From Ptiloglossa arizonensis (Eukaryota; Arthropoda; Insecta; Hymenoptera; Colletidae), in assembly GCF_051014685.1 (NCBI RefSeq), contig NW_027478888.1, positions 1 to 64,000 on the forward strand: a stretch of 64,000 nt of DNA. Direction: 5' to 3'. The first letter of the stretch is position 1. The number at the start of each line of letters is the position of its first letter. The position numbers and the translations under genes were made by a program. A model generated the notes under the pieces. It did not search any database. It had not been told where the DNA came from and saw only the letters and a program-made list of their open reading frames with translations. Below are positions 10,325 to 23,798 of the stretch, one piece after another.

Positions 10325-12249
10325 TTGCATCTGAAAGTAGAAACTAGCTCCATTACAAAGGTATGAGTAGTTTTCCCCTAGACCGTTCTAGTTATTCGTT
10401 TCGAGCATCAGAACTGCGAAAATTTGGAGTTTCTCAAGCGTTTCTTACCTCAAAACTGCCATATCTCGCGAACGGATTGACCAATCCGCAAAGTTTCTGT
10501 TGCATCTGAAAGTAGAAACTAGCCCCATTACAACGGTATGAGTAGTTTTTCCCTAGACCGTTCTAGTTATTCGTTTCGAGCATCAGAACTGCGAAAATTT
10601 GGAGTTTCTCAAGCGTTTCTTACCTCAAAACAGCCATATCTCGCGAACGGATTGACCAATCCGCAAAGTTTCTGTTGCATCTGAAAGTAGAAACTCGCCC
10701 CATTACAACGGTATGAGTAGTTTTCCCCTAGGCCGTTCTAGTTATTCGTTTCGAGCATCAGAACTGCGAAAATTTGGAGTTTCTCAAGCGTCTCTTACTT
10801 CAAAACTGCCATATCTCGCGAACGGACTGACCAATCCGCAAAGTTTCTGTTGCATCTGAAAGTAGAAACTAGCCCCATTACAACGGTATGAGTAGTTTTC
10901 CCCTAGACCGTTCTAGTTATTCGTTTCGAGCATCAGAACTGCGAAAATTTGGAGTTTCTCAAGCGTTTCTTACCTCAAAACTGCCATATCTCGCGAACGG
11001 ATTGACCAATCCGCAAAGTTTCTGTTGCATCTGAAAGTAGAAACTAGCCCCATTACAACGGTATGAGTAGTTTTCCCCTAGACCGTTCTAGTTATTCGTT
11101 TCGAGCATCAGAACTGCGAAAATTTGGAGTTTCTCAAGCGTTTCTTACCTCAAAACTGCCATATCTCGCGAACGGATTGACCAATCCGCAAAGTTTCTGT
11201 TGCATCTGAAAGTAGAAACTAGTCCCATTACAACGGTATGAGTAGTTTTCCCCTAGACCGTTCTAGTTATTCGTTTCGAGCATCAGAACTGCGAAAATTT
11301 GGAGTTTCTCAAGCGTTTCTTACCTCAAAACTGCCATATCTCGCGAACGGATTGACCAATCCGCAAAGTTTCTGTTGCATCTGAAAGTAGAAACTAGCCC
11401 CATTACAAAGGTATGAGTAGTTTTCCCCTAGACCGTTCTAGCTATTCGTTTCGAGCATCAGAACTGCGAAAATTTGGAGTTTCTAAAGCGCTTCTTACCT
11501 CAAAACAGCCATATCTCGCGAACGGATTGACCAATCCGCAAAGTTTCTGTTGCATCTGAAAGTAGAAACTAGCCCCATTACAACGGTATGAGTAGTTTTC
11601 CCCTAGACCGTTCTAGCTATTCGTTTCGAGCATCAGAACTGCGAAAATTTGGAGTTTCTCAAGCGTTTCTTACCGCAAAACTGCCATATCTCGCGAACGG
11701 ATTGACCAATCCGCAAAGTTTCTGTTGCATCTGAAAGTAGAAACTTGCCCCATTACAACGGTATGAGTAGTTTTCCCCTAGACCGTTCTAGTTATTCGTT
11801 TCGAGCATCAGAACTGCGAAAATTTGGAGTTTCTCAAGCGTTTCTTACCTCAAAACTGCCATATCTCGCGAACCGATTGACCAATCCGCAAAGTTTCTGT
11901 TGCATCTGAAAGTAGAAACTAGCCCCATTACAACGGTATGAGTAGTTTTCCCCTAGACCGTTCTAGTTATTCGTTTCGAGCATCAGAACTGCGAAAATTT
12001 GGAGTGTCTCAAGCGTTTCTTACCTCAAAACTGCTATATCTCGCGAACGGATTGACCAATCCGCAAAGTTTCTGTTGCATCTGAAAGTAGAAACTAGCCC
12101 CATTACAACGGTATGAGTAGTTTTCCCCTAGACCGTTCTGGTTATTCGTTTCGAGCATCAGAACTGCGAAAATTTGGAGTTTCTCAAGCGTTTCTTACCT
12201 CAAAACTGCCATATCTCGCGAACGGATTGACCAATCCGCAAAGTTTCTG
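10325..12249 (+). repeat. 12-monomer repeat, copy B with one monomer lost (M60-M70)
   Basis: This block follows 8225-10324 monomer by monomer but lacks the A58G/T126G copy present at 9625. The T68C/T126G monomer at 11550 is followed directly by the A22T/G150C monomer at 11725. The missing piece is exactly 175 bases and leaves register intact, as expected of unequal exchange between adjacent similar monomers. Two other differences: p165 is C at 10325 but A at 8225, and p49 is T at 11900 but C at 9975 (GTTTCCCCC). Confidence 0.88.
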
Positions 12250-14174
12250 TTGCATCTGAAAGTAGAAACTAGCTCCATTACAAAGGTATGAGTAGTTTTC
12301 CCCTAGACCGTTCTAGTTATTCGTTTCGAGCATCAGAACTGCGAAAATTTGGAGTTTCTCAAGCGTTTCTTACCTCAAAACTGCCATATCTCGCGAACGG
12401 ATTGACCAATCCGCAAAGTTTCTGTTGCATCTGAAAGTAGAAACTAGCCCCATTACAACGGTATGAGTAGTTTTCCCCTAGACCGTTCTAGTTATTCGTT
12501 TCGAGCATCAGAACTGCGAAAATTTGGAGTGTCTCAAGCGTTTCTTACCTCAAAACTGCTATATCTCGCGAACGGATTGACCAATCCGCAAAGTTTCTGT
12601 TGCATCTGAAAGTAGAAACTAGCCCCATTACAACGGTATGAGTAGTTTTCCCCTAGACCGTTCTGGTTATTCGTTTCGAGCATCAGAACTGCGAAAATTT
12701 GGAGTTTCTCAAGCGTTTCTTACCTCAAAACTGCCATATCTCGCGAACGGATTGACCAATCCGCAAAGTTTCTGTTGCATCTGAAAGTAGAAACTAGCTC
12801 CATTACAAAGGTATGAGTAGTTTTCCCCTAGACCGTTCTAGTTATTCGTTTCGAGCATCAGAACTGCGAAAATTTGGAGTTTCTCAAGCGTTTCTTACCT
12901 CAAAACTGCCATATCTCGCGAACGGATTGACCAATCCGCAAAGTTTCTGTTGCATCTGAAAGTAGAAACTAGCCCCATTACAACGGTATGAGTAGTTTTC
13001 CCCTAGACCGTTCTAGTTATTCGTTTCGAGCATCAGAACTGCGAAAATTTGGAGTGTCTCAAGCGTTTCTTACCTCAAAACTGCTATATCTCGCGAACGG
13101 ATAGACCAATCCGCAAAGTTTCTGTTGCATCTGAAAGTAGAAACTAGCCCCATTACAACGGTATGAGTAGTTTTCCCCTAGACCGTTCTGGTTATTCGTT
13201 TCGAGCATCAGAACTGCGAAAATTTGGAGTTTCTCAAGCGTTTCTTACCTCAAAACTGCCATATCTCGCGAACGGATTGACCAATCCGCAAAGTTTCTGT
13301 TGCATCTGAAAGTAGAAACTAGCTCCATTACAAAGGTATGAGTAGTTTTCCCCTAGACCGTTCTAGTTATTCGTTTCGAGCATCAGAACTGCGAAAATTT
13401 GGAGTTTCTCAAGCGTTTCTTACCTCAAAACTGCCATATCTCGCGAACGGATTGACCAATCCGAAAAGTTTCTGTTGCATCTGAAAGTAGAAACTAGCCC
13501 CATTACAACGGTATGAGTAGTTTTCCCCTAGGCCGTTCTAGTTCTTCGTTTCGAGCATCAGAACTGCGAAAATTTGGAGTTTCTCAAGCGTTTCTTACCT
13601 CAAAACTGCCATATCTCGCGAACGGATTGACCAATCCGCAAAGTTTCTGTTGCATCTGAAAGTAGAAACTAGCCCCATTACAACGGTATGAGTAGTTTTC
13701 CCCTAGACCGTTCTAGTTATTCGTTTCGAGCATCAGAACTGCGAAAATTTGGAGTGTCTCAAGCGTTTCTTACCTCAAAACTGCTATATCTCGCGAACGG
13801 ATTGACCAATCCGCAAAGTTTCTGTTGCATCTGAAAGTAGAAACTAGCCCCATTACAACGGTATGAGTAGTTTTCCCCTAGACCGTTCTGGTTATTCGTT
13901 TCGAGCATCAGAACTGCGAAAATTTGGAGTTTCTCAAGCGTTTCTTACCTCAAAACTGCCATATCTCGCGAACGGATTGACGAATCCGCAAAGTTTCTGT
14001 TGCATCTGAAAGTAGAAACTAGCTCCATTACAAAGGTATGAGTAGTTTTCCCCTAGACCGTTCTAGTTATTCGTTTCGAGCATCAGAACTGCGAAAATTT
14101 GGAGTTTCTCAAGCGTTTCTTACCTCAAAACTGCCATATCTCGCGAACGGATTGACCAATCCGAAAAGTTTCTG
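11900..14174 (+). repeat. Three-monomer (525-bp) unit repeated four times
   Basis: A trimer of T107G+C136T, then A66G, then C25T+C35A occurs at 11900, 12425, 12950 and 13650. A single extra monomer at 13475 (A58G, GTTCTTCG) interrupts the run before the last unit. The same trimer appears once at 3851 and 7350 and partly at 4375, 7875 and 9975, so it was amplified locally from an existing segment. Small private changes (GATAGACC at 12950, GACGAATCC at 13825) mark individual units. The first two monomers also belong to the 12-monomer copy B. Confidence 0.88.
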
Positions 14175-15224
14175 TTGCATCTGAAAGTAGAAACTAGCCC
14201 CATTACAACGGTATGAGTAGTTTTTCCCTAGACCGTTCTAGTTATTCGTTTCGAGCATCAGAACTGCGAAAATTTGGAGTTTCTCAAGCGTTTCTTACCT
14301 CAAAACAGCCATATCTCGCGAACGGATTGACCAATCCGCAAAGTTTCTGTTGCATCTGAAAGTAGAAACTCGCCCCATTACAACGGTATGAGTAGTTTTC
14401 CCCTAGGCCGTTCTAGTTATTCGTTTCGAGCATCAGAACTGCGAAAATTTGGAGTTTCTCAAGCGTCTCTTACTTCAAAACTGCCATATCTCGCGAACGG
14501 ACTGACCAATCCGCAAAGTTTCTGTTGCATCTGAAAGTAGAAACTAGCCCCATTACAACGGTATGAGTAGTTTTCCCCTAGACCGTTCTAGTTATTCGTT
14601 TCGAGCATCAGAACTGCGAAAATTTGGAGTTTCTCAAGCGTTTCTTACCTCAAAACTGCCATATCTCGCGAACGGATTGACCAATCCGCAAAGTTTCTGT
14701 TGCATCTGAAAGTAGAAACTAGCCCCATTACAACGGTATGAGTAGTTTTCCCCTAGACCGTTCTAGTTATTCGTTTCGAGCATCAGAACTGCGAAAATTT
14801 GGAGTTTCTCAAGCGTTTCTTACCTCAAAACTGCCATATCTCGCGAACGGATTGACCAATCCGCAAAGTTTCTGTTGCATCTGAAAGTAGAAACTAGTCC
14901 CATTACAACGGTATGAGTAGTTTTCCCCTAGACCGTTCTAGTTATTCGTTTCGAGCATCAGAACTGCGAAAATTTGGAGTTTCTCAAGCGTTTCTTACCT
15001 CAAAACTGCCATATCTCGCGAACGGATTGACCAATCCGCAAAGTTTCTGTTGCATCTGAAAGTAGAAACTAGCCCCATTACAAAGGTATGAGTAGTTTTC
15101 CCCTAGACCGTTCTAGCTATTCGTTTCGAGCATCAGAACTGCGAAAATTTGGAGTTTCTAAAGCGCTTCTTACCTCAAAACAGCCATATCTCGCGAACGG
15201 ATTGACCAATCCGCAAAGTTTCTG
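14000..15224 (+). repeat. Seven-monomer block duplicated from 8225-9449 (M81-M87)
   Basis: From the C25T/C35A monomer at 14000 the order returns to that of the dodecamer: TTTTTCCC+T133A, A22C+A58G+T153C, two plain copies, C24T, and the private CTAAAGCGCTTC monomer at 15050. This is the third copy of the string after 8225 and 10325. It diverges at 15225, where C35A and T133A appear in place of the T126G copy. p165 is A at 14000 as in 8225, so 8225 is the closer relative at that site. Confidence 0.85.
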
Positions 15225-18200
15225 TTGCATCTGAAAGTAGAAACTAGCCCCATTACAAAGGTATGAGTAGTTTTCCCCTAGACCGTTCTAGCTATTCGTT
15301 TCGAGCATCAGAACTGCGAAAATTTGGAGTTTCTCAAGCGTTTCTTACCTCAAAACAGCCATATCTCGCGAACGGATTGACCAATCCGCAAAGTTTCTGT
15401 TGCATCTGAAAGTAGAAACTAGCCCCATTACAACGGTATGAGTAGTTTTCCCCTAGACCGTTCTGGTTATTCGTTTCGAGCATCAGAACTGCGAAAATTT
15501 GGAGTTTCTCAAGCGTTTCTTACCTCAAAACTGCCATATCTCGCGAACGGATTGACCAATCCGCAAAGTTTCTGTTGCATCTGAAAGTAGAAACTAGCCC
15601 CATTACAACGGTATGAGTAGTTTTCCCCTAGACCGTTCTAGTTATTCGTTTCGAGCATCAGAACTGCGAAAATTTGGAGTTTCTCAAGCGTTTCTTACCT
15701 CAAAACTGCCATATCTCGCGAACGGATTGACCAATCCGCAAAGTTTCTGTTGCATCTGAAAGTAGAAACTAGTCCCATTACAACGGTATGAGTAGTTTTC
15801 CCCTAGACCGTTCTAGTTATTCGTTTCGAGCATCAGAACTGCGAAAATTTGGAGTTTCTCAAGCGTTTCTTACCTCAAAACTGCCATATCTCGCGAACGG
15901 ATTGACCAATCCGCAAAGTTTCTGTTGCATCTGAAAGTAGAAACTAGCCCCATTACAACGGTATGAGTAGTTTTCCCCTAGGCCGTTCTAGTTATTCGTT
16001 TCGAGCATCAGAACTGCGAAAATTTGGAGTTTCTCAAGCGTTTCTTACTTCAAAACTGCCATATCTCGCGAACGGACTGACCAATCCGCAAAGTTTCTGT
16101 TGCATCTGAAAGTAGAAACAAGCCCCATTACAACGGTATGAGTAGTTTTCTCCTAGACCGTTCTAGTTATTCGTTTCGAGCATCAGAACTGCGAAAATTT
16201 GGAGTTTCTCAAGCGTTTCTTACCTCAAAACTGCCATATCTCGCGAACGGATTGACCAATCCGCAAAGTTTCTGTTGCATCTGAAAGTAGAAACTAGCCC
16301 CATTACAACGGTATGAGTGGTTTTCCCCTAGACCGTTCTAGTTATTCGTTTCGAGCATCAGAACTGCGAAAATTTGGAGTTTCTCAAGCGTTTCTTACCT
16401 CAAAACTGCCATATCTCGCGAACGGATTGACCAATCCGCAAAGTTTCTGTTGCATCTGAAAGTAGAAACTAGTCCCATTACAACGGTATGAGTAGTTTTC
16501 CCCTAGACCGTTCTAGTTATTCGTTTCGAGCATCAGAACTGCGAAAATTTGGAGTTTCTCAAGCGTTTCTTACCTCAAAACTGCCATATCTCGCGAACGG
16601 ATTGACCAATCCGCAAAGTTTCTGTTGCATCTGAAAGTAGAAACTAGCCCCATTACAAAGGTATGAGTAGTTTTCCCCTAGACCGTTCTAGCTATTCGTT
16701 TCGAGCATCAGAACTGCGAAAATTTGGAGTTTCTCAAGCGTTTCTTACCTCAAAACAGCCATATCTCGCGAACGGATTGACCAATCCGCAAAGTTTCTGT
16801 TGCATCTGAAAGTAGAAACTCGCCCCATTACAACGGTATGAGTAGTTTTCCCCTAGGCCGTTCTAGTTATTCGTTTCGAGCATCAGAACTGCGAAAATTT
16901 GGAGTTTCTCAAGCGATTCTTACTTCAAAACTGCCATATCTCGCGAACGGACTGACCAATCCGCAAAGTTTCTGTTGCATCTGAAAGTAGAAACTAGCCC
17001 CATTACAACGGTATGAGTAGTTTTCCCCTAGACCGTTCTAGTTATTCGTTTCGAGCATCAGAACTGCGAAAATTTGGAGTTTCTCAAGCGTTTCTTACCT
17101 CAAAACTGCCATATCTCGCGAACGGATTGACCAATCCGCAAAGTTTCTGTTGCATCTGAAAGTAGAAACTCGCCCCATTACAACGGTATGAGTAGTTTTC
17201 CCCTAGGCCGTTCTAGTTATTCGTTTCGAGCATCAGAACTGCGAAAATTTGGAGTTTCTCACGCGTTTCTTACCCCAAAACTGCCATATCTCGCGAACGG
17301 ATTGACCAATCCGAAAAGTTTCTGTTGCATCTGAAAGTAGAAACTAGCCCCATTACAACGGTATGAGTAGTTTTCCCCTAGACCGTTCTGGTTATTCGTT
17401 TCGAGCATCAGAACTGCGAAAATTTGGAGTTTCTCAAGCGTTTCTTACCTCAAAACTGCCATGTCTCGCGAACGGATTGACCAATCCGCAAAGTTTCTGT
17501 TGCATCTGAAAGTAGAAACTCGCCCCATTACAAAGGTATGAGTAGTTTTCCCCTAGACCGTTCTAGTTATTCGTTTCGAGCATCAGAACTGCGAAAATTT
17601 GGAGTTTCTCAAGCGTTTCTTACCTCAAAACAGCCATATCTCGCGAACGGATTGACCAATCCGCAAAGTTTCTGTTGCATCTGAAAGTAGAAACTAGCCC
17701 CATTACAACGGTATGAGTAGTTTTCCCCTAGACCGTTCTAGCTATTCGTTTCGAGCATCAGAACTGCGAAAATTTGGAGTTTCTCAAGCGTTTCTTACCT
17801 CAAAACAGCCATATCTCGCGAACGGATTGACCAATCCGCAAAGTTTCTGTTGCATCTGAAAGTAGAAACTCGCCCCATTACAACGATATGAGTAGTTTTC
17901 CCCTAGGCCGTTCTAGTTATTCGTTTCGAGCATCAGAACTGCGAAAATTTGGAGTTTCTCAAGCGTTTCTTACTTCAAAACTGCCATATCTCGCGAACGG
18001 ACTGACCAATCCGCAATGTTTCTGTTGCATCTGAAAGTAGAAACTAGCCCCATTACAACGGTATGAGTAGTTTTCCCCTAGACCGTTCTGGTTATTCGTT
18101 TCGAGCATCAGAACTGCGAAAATTTGGAGTTTCTCAAGCGTTTCTTACCTCAAAACAGCCATATCTCGCGAACGGATTGACCAATCCGCAAAGTTTCTGT

Positions 18201-20649
18201 TGCATCTGAAAGTAGAAACTAGCCCCATTACAACGGTATGAGTAGTTTTCCCCTAGACCGTTCTAGCTATTCGTTTCGAGCATCAGAACTGCGAAAATTT
18301 GGAGTTTCTCAAGCGTTTCTTACCTCAAAACAGCCATATCTCGCGAACGGATTGACCAATCCGCAAAGTTTCTGTTGCATCTGAAAGTAGAAACTCGCCC
18401 CATTACAACGATATGAGTAGTTTTCCCCTAGGCCGTTCTAGTTATTCGTTTCGAGCATCAGAACTGCGAAAATTTGGAGTTTCTCAAGCGTTTCTTACCT
18501 CAAAACTGCCATATCTCGCGAACGGATTGACCAATCCGCAAAGTTTCTGTTGCATCTGAAAGTAGAAACTAGTCCCATTACAACGGTATGAGTAGTTTTC
18601 CCCTAGACCGTTCTAGTTATTCGTTTCGAGCATCAGAACTGCGAAAATTTGGAGTTTCTCAAGCGTTTCTTACCTCAAAACTGCCATATCTCGCGAACGG
18701 ATTGACCAATCCGCAAAGTTTCTGTTGCATCTGAAAGTAGAAACTAGCCCCATTACAAAGGTATGAGTAGTTTTCCCCTAGACCGTTCTAGCTATTCGTT
18801 TCGAGCATCAGAACTGCGAAAATTTGGAGTTTCTCAAGCGTTTCTTACCTCAAAACAGCCATATCTCGCGAACGGATTGACCAATCCGCAAAGTTTCTGT
18901 TGCATCTGAAAGTAGAAACTCGCCCCATTACAACGGTATGAGTAGTTTTCCCCTAGGCCGTTCTAGTTATTCGTTTCGAGCATCAGAACTGCGAAAATTT
19001 GGAGTTTCTCAAGCGTTTCTTACTTCAAAACTGCCATATCTCGCGAACGGACTGACCAATCCGCAAAGTTTCTGTTGCATCTGAAAGTAGAAACTAGCCC
19101 CATTACAACGGTATGAGTAGTTTTCCCCTAGACCGTTCTGGTTATTCGTTTCGAGCATCAGAACTGCGAAAATTTGGAGTTTCTCAAGCGTTTCTTACCT
19201 CAAAACAGCCATATCTCGCGAACGGATTGACCAATCCGCAAAGTTTCTGTTGCATCTGAAAGTAGAAACTCGCCCCATTACAACGGTATGAGTAGTTTTC
19301 CCCTAGGCCGTTCTAGTTATTCGTTTCGAGCATCAGAACTGCGAAAATTTGGAGTTTCTCACGCGTTTCTTACCTCAAAACTGCCATATCTCGCGAACGG
19401 ATTGACCAATCCGAAAAATTTCTGTTGCATCTGAAAGTAGAAACTAGCCCCATTACAACGGTATGAGTAGTTTTCCCCTAGACCGTTCTAGTTATTCGTT
19501 TCGAGCATCAGAACTGCGAAAATTTGGAGTTTCGCAAGCGTTTCTTACTTCAAAACTGCCATATCTCGCGAACGGACTGACCAATCCGCAAAGTTTCTGT
19601 TGCATCTGAAAGTAGAAACTAGCCCCATTACAAAGGTATGAGTAGTTTTCCCCTAGACCGTTCTAGTTATTCGTTTCGAGCATCAGAACTGCGAAAATTT
19701 GGAGTTTCTCAAGCGTTTCTTACCTCAAAACAGCCATATCTCGCGAACGGATTGACCAATCCGCAAAGTTTCTGTTGCATCTGAAAGTAGAAACTAGCCC
19801 CATTACAACGGTATGAGTAGTTTTCCCCTAGACCGTTCTAGTTATTCGTTTCGAGCATCAGAACTGCGAAAATTTGGAGTTTCTCAAGCGTTTCTTACCT
19901 CAAAACTGCCATATCTCGCGAACGGATTGACCAATCCGAAAAGTTTCTGTTGCATCTGAAAGTAGAAACTAGCCCCATTACAACGGTATGAGTAGTTTTC
20001 CCCTAGACCGTTCTGGTTATTCGTTTCGAGCATCAGAACTGCGAAAATTTGGAGTTTCTCAAGCGTTTCTTACCTCAAAACTGCCATATCTCGCGAACGG
20101 ATTGACCAATCCGCAAAGTTTCTGTTGCATCTGAAAGTAGAAACTAGCCCCATTACAACGGTATGAGTAGTTTTCCCCTAGGCCGTTCTGGTTATTCGTT
20201 TCGAGCATCAGAACTGCGAAAATTTGGAGTTTCTCAAGCGTTTCTTACCTCAAAACTGCCATATCTCGCGAACGGATTGACCAATCCGCAAAGTTTCTGT
20301 TGCATCTGAAAGTAGAAACTAGCCCCATTACAACGGTATGAGTAGTTTTCCCCTAGACCGTTCTAGTTATTCGTTTCGAGCATCAGAACTGCGAAAATTT
20401 GGAGTTTCTCAAGCGTTTCTTACCTCAAAACTGCCATATCTCGCGAACGGATTGACCAATCCGCAAAGTTTCTGTTGCATCTGAAAGTAGAAACTAGCCC
20501 CATTACAACGGTATGAGTAGTTTTCCCCTAGACCGTTCTAGTTATTCGTTTCGAGCATCAGATCTGCGAAAATTTGGAGTTTCTCAAGCGTTTCTTACCT
20601 CAAAACTGCCATATCTCGCGAACGGATTGACCAATCCGCAAAGTTTCTG

Positions 20650-21873
20650 TTGCATCTGAAAGTAGAAACTCGCCCCATTACAACGGTATGAGTAGTTTTC
20701 ATCTAGGCCGTTCTAGTTATTCGTTTCGAGCATCAGAACTGCGAAAATTTGGAGTTTCTCAAGCGTTTCTTACTGCAAAACTGCCATATCTCGCGAACGG
20801 ATTGACCAATCCGCAAAGTTTCTGTTGCATCTGAAAGTAGAAACTAGCCCCATTACAACGGTATGAGTAGTTTTCCCCTAGACCGTTCTGGTTATTCGTT
20901 TCGAGCATCAGAACTGCGAAAATTTGGAGTTTCTCAAGCGTTTCTTACCTCAAAACTGCCATGTCTCGCGAACGGATTGACCAATCCGCAAAGTTTCTGT
21001 TGCATCTGAAAGTAGAAACTAGCCCCATTACAAAGGTATGAGTAGTTTTCCCCTAGACCGTTCTAGCTATTCGTTTCGAGCATCAGAACTGCGAAAATTT
21101 GGAGTTTCTCAAGCGTTTCTTACTTCAAAACTGCCATATCTCGCGAACGGACTGACCAATCCGCAAAGTTTCTGTTGCATCTGAAAGTAGAAACTAGCCC
21201 CATTACAACGGTATGAGTAGTTTTCCCCTAGACCGTTCTGGTTATTCGTTTCGAGCATCAGAACTGCGAAAATTTGGAGTTTCTCAAGCGTTTCTTACCT
21301 CAAAACAGCCATATCTCGCGAACGGATTGACCAATCCGCAAAGTTTCTGTTGCATCTGAAAGTAGAAACTCGCCCCATTACAACGGTATGAGTAGTTTTC
21401 ATCTAGGCCGTTCTAGTTATTCGTTTCGAGCATCAGAACTGCGAAAATTTGGAGTTTCTCAAGCGTTTCTTACTGCAAAACTGCCATATCTCGCGAACGG
21501 ATTGACCAATCCGCAAAGTTTCTGTTGCATCTGAAAGTAGAAACTAGCCCCATTACAACGGTATGAGTAGTTTTCCCCTAGACCGTTCTGGTTATTCGTT
21601 TCGAGCATCAGAACTGCGAAAATTTGGAGTTTCTCAAGCGTTTCTTACCTCAAAACTGCCATGTCTCGCGAACGGATTGACCAATCCGCAAAGTTTCTGT
21701 TGCATCTGAAAGTAGAAACTAGCCCCATTACAAAGGTATGAGTAGTTTTCCCCTAGACCGTTCTAGCTATTCGTTTCGAGCATCAGAACTGCGAAAATTT
21801 GGAGTTTCTCAAGCGTTTCTTACCGCAAACTGCCATATCTCGCGAACGGATTGACCAATCCGCAAAGTTTCTG
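20650..21873 (+). repeat. Four-monomer repeat led by the TTTCATCTAGG monomer
   Basis: A three-monomer string (A22C + CC-to-AT at p52-53 + TTACTGC; A66G + A139G; C35A + T68C) occurs at 20650 and 21350, with one A66G/T133A monomer between them. The string recurs intact at 23274 and 28697. In the third monomer the right half differs: C125T+T153C at 21000, T126G plus a one-base deletion at 21700, and consensus at 23624. The string therefore was recombined to different right partners. Confidence 0.82.
21827..21829 (+). other. First copy of the recurrent TTACCGCAAAC one-base deletion
   Basis: TTACCGCAAACTGCC has one A fewer than TTACCGCAAAACTGCC at p127-131. The same 174-base allele occurs in eleven monomers, starting at 21700, 25024, 27123, 30797, 33071, 34995, 41819, 43568, 44967, 55466 and 56865. 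All carry T126G. T126G without the deletion is found at 3501, 7000, 9450, 9625 and 11550, so the deletion arose on that background and then spread. The four rightmost copies also carry A58G. Confidence 0.92.
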
Positions 21874-22398
21874 TTGCATCTGAAAGTAGAAACTTGCCCC
21901 ATTACAACGGTATGAGTAGTTTTCCCCTAGACCGTTCTAGTTATTCGTTTCGAGCATCAGAACTGCGAAAATTTGGAGTTTCTCAAGCGTTTCTTACCTC
22001 AAAACTGCAATATCTCGCGAACGGATTGACCAATCCGCAAAGTTTCTGTTGCATCTGAAAGTAGAAACTAGCCCCATTACAACGATATGAGTAGTTTTCC
22101 CCTAGACCGTTCTAGTTATTCGTTTCGAGCATCAGAACTGCGAAAATTTGGAGTTTCTCAAGCGTTTCTTACCTCAAAACTGCCATATCTCGCGAACGGA
22201 TTGACCAATCCGCAAAGTTTCTGTTGCATCTGAAAGTAGAAACTAGCCCCATTACAACGGTATGAGTAGTTTTCCCCTAGGCCGTTCTAGTTATTCGTTT
22301 CGAGCATCAGAACTGCGAAAATTTGGAGTTTCTCAAGCGTTTCTTACCTCAAAACTGCCATATCTCGCGAACGGATTGACCAATCCGAAAAGTTTCTG
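21874..22398 (+). repeat. M126-M128, transition into the long-period zone
   Basis: Three monomers: A22T with a private CTGCAATATC (21874), G37A (22049), and A58G+C165A (22224). The A22T copy follows a T126G-deletion copy, the usual order in this array, but it lacks G150C. The A58G+C165A copy precedes the CTATCCCC monomer, as it also does at 29222. Confidence 0.8.
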
Positions 22399-23798
22399 TT
22401 GCATCTGAAAGTAGAAACTATCCCCATTACAACGGTATGAGTAGTTTTCCCCTAGACCGTTCTAGTTATTCGTTTCGAGCATCAGAACTGCGAAAATTTG
22501 GAGTTTCTCAAGCGTTTCTTACCTCAAAACTGCCATATCTCGCGAACGGATTGACCAATCCGCAAAGTTTCTGTTGCATCTGAAAGTAGAATCTAGCCCC
22601 ATTACAACGGTATGAGTAGTTTTCCCCTAGACCGTTCTAGTTATTCGTTTCGAGCATCAGAACTGCGAAAATTTGGAGTTTCTCAAGCGTTTCTTACCTC
22701 AAAACTGCCATATCTCGCGAACGGATTGACCAATCCGCAAAGTTTCTGTTGCATCTGAAAGTAGAAACTAGCCCCATTACAACGGTATGAGTAGTTTTCC
22801 CCTAGGCCGTTCTAGTTATTCGTTTCGAGCATCAGAACTGCGAAAATTTGGAGTTTCTCAAGCGTTTCTTACCTCAAAACTGCCATATCTCGAGAACGGA
22901 TTGACCAATCCGCAAAGTTTCTGTTGCATCTGAAAGTAGAAACTAGCCCCATTACAACGATATGAGTAGTTTTCCCCTAGACCGTTCTAGTTATTCGTTT
23001 CGAGCATCAGAACTGCGAAAATTTGGAGTTTCTCAAGCGTTTCTTACCTCAAAACTGCCATATCTCGCGAACGGATTGACCAATCCGCAAAGTTTCTGTT
23101 GCATCTGAAAGTAGAAACTAGCCCCATTACAACGGTATGAGTAGTTTTCCCCTAGGCCGTTCTAGTTATTCGTTTCGAGCATCAGAACTGCGAAAATTTG
23201 GAGTTTCTCAAGCGTTTCTTACCTCAAAACAGCCATATCTCGCGAACGGATTGACCAATCCGCAAAGTTTCTGTTGCATCTGAAAGTAGAAACTCGCCCC
23301 ATTACAACGGTATGAGTAGTTTTCATCTAGGCCGTTCTAGTTATTCGTTTCGAGCATCAGAACTGCGAAAATTTGGAGTTTCTCAAGCGTTTCTTACTGC
23401 AAAACTGCCATATCTCGCGAACGGATTGACCAATCCGCAAAGTTTCTGTTGCATCTGAAAGTAGAAACTAGCCCCATTACAACGGTATGAGTAGTTTTCC
23501 CCTAGACCGTTCTGGTTATTCGTTTCGAGCATCAGAACTGCGAAAATTTGGAGTTTCTCAAGCGTTTCTTACCTCAAAACTGCCATGTCTCGCGAACGGA
23601 TTGACCAATCCGCAAAGTTTCTGTTGCATCTGAAAGTAGAAACTAGCCCCATTACAAAGGTATGAGTAGTTTTCCCCTAGACCGTTCTAGCTATTCGTTT
23701 CGAGCATCAGAACTGCGAAAATTTGGAGTTTCTCAAGCGTTTCTTACCTCAAAACTGCCATATCTCGCGAACGGATTGACCAATCCGCAAAGTTTCTG
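22399..23798 (+). repeat. 31-monomer-spaced block, copy A (M129-M136)
   Basis: Eight monomers in fixed order: CTATCCCC (G23T); A19T; A58G with CTCGAGAAC; G37A; A58G+T133A; A22C with TTTCATCTAGG and TTACTGC; A66G+A139G; C35A+T68C. The same eight recur at 27822-29221. The offset is 5423 bases, that is 31 monomers less two single-base deletions. One difference is that the first monomer here follows a C165A copy, while at 27822 it follows an A22T copy. Confidence 0.88.

Larger units (their letters stand above)
15225..21873 (+). repeat. Mixed zone with short and 12-monomer periodicities (M88-M125)
   Basis: This zone has no single dominant unit. M95-M99 (16450-17324) and M107-M111 (18550-19424) share order at a 12-monomer offset: C24T; C35A+T68C+T133A; A22C+A58G+T153C; an intervening copy; A22C+A58G+CACGCG. 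M102-M103 (17675-18024) and M105-M106 (18200-18549) form a 3-monomer echo. M119-M121 (20650) and M123-M125 (21350) repeat at four monomers, starting with the rare TTTCATCTAGG copy. Private changes include CAGATCTGCG at 20475 and TTTCGCAAG at 19425. There is no non-satellite sequence. Confidence 0.8.
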
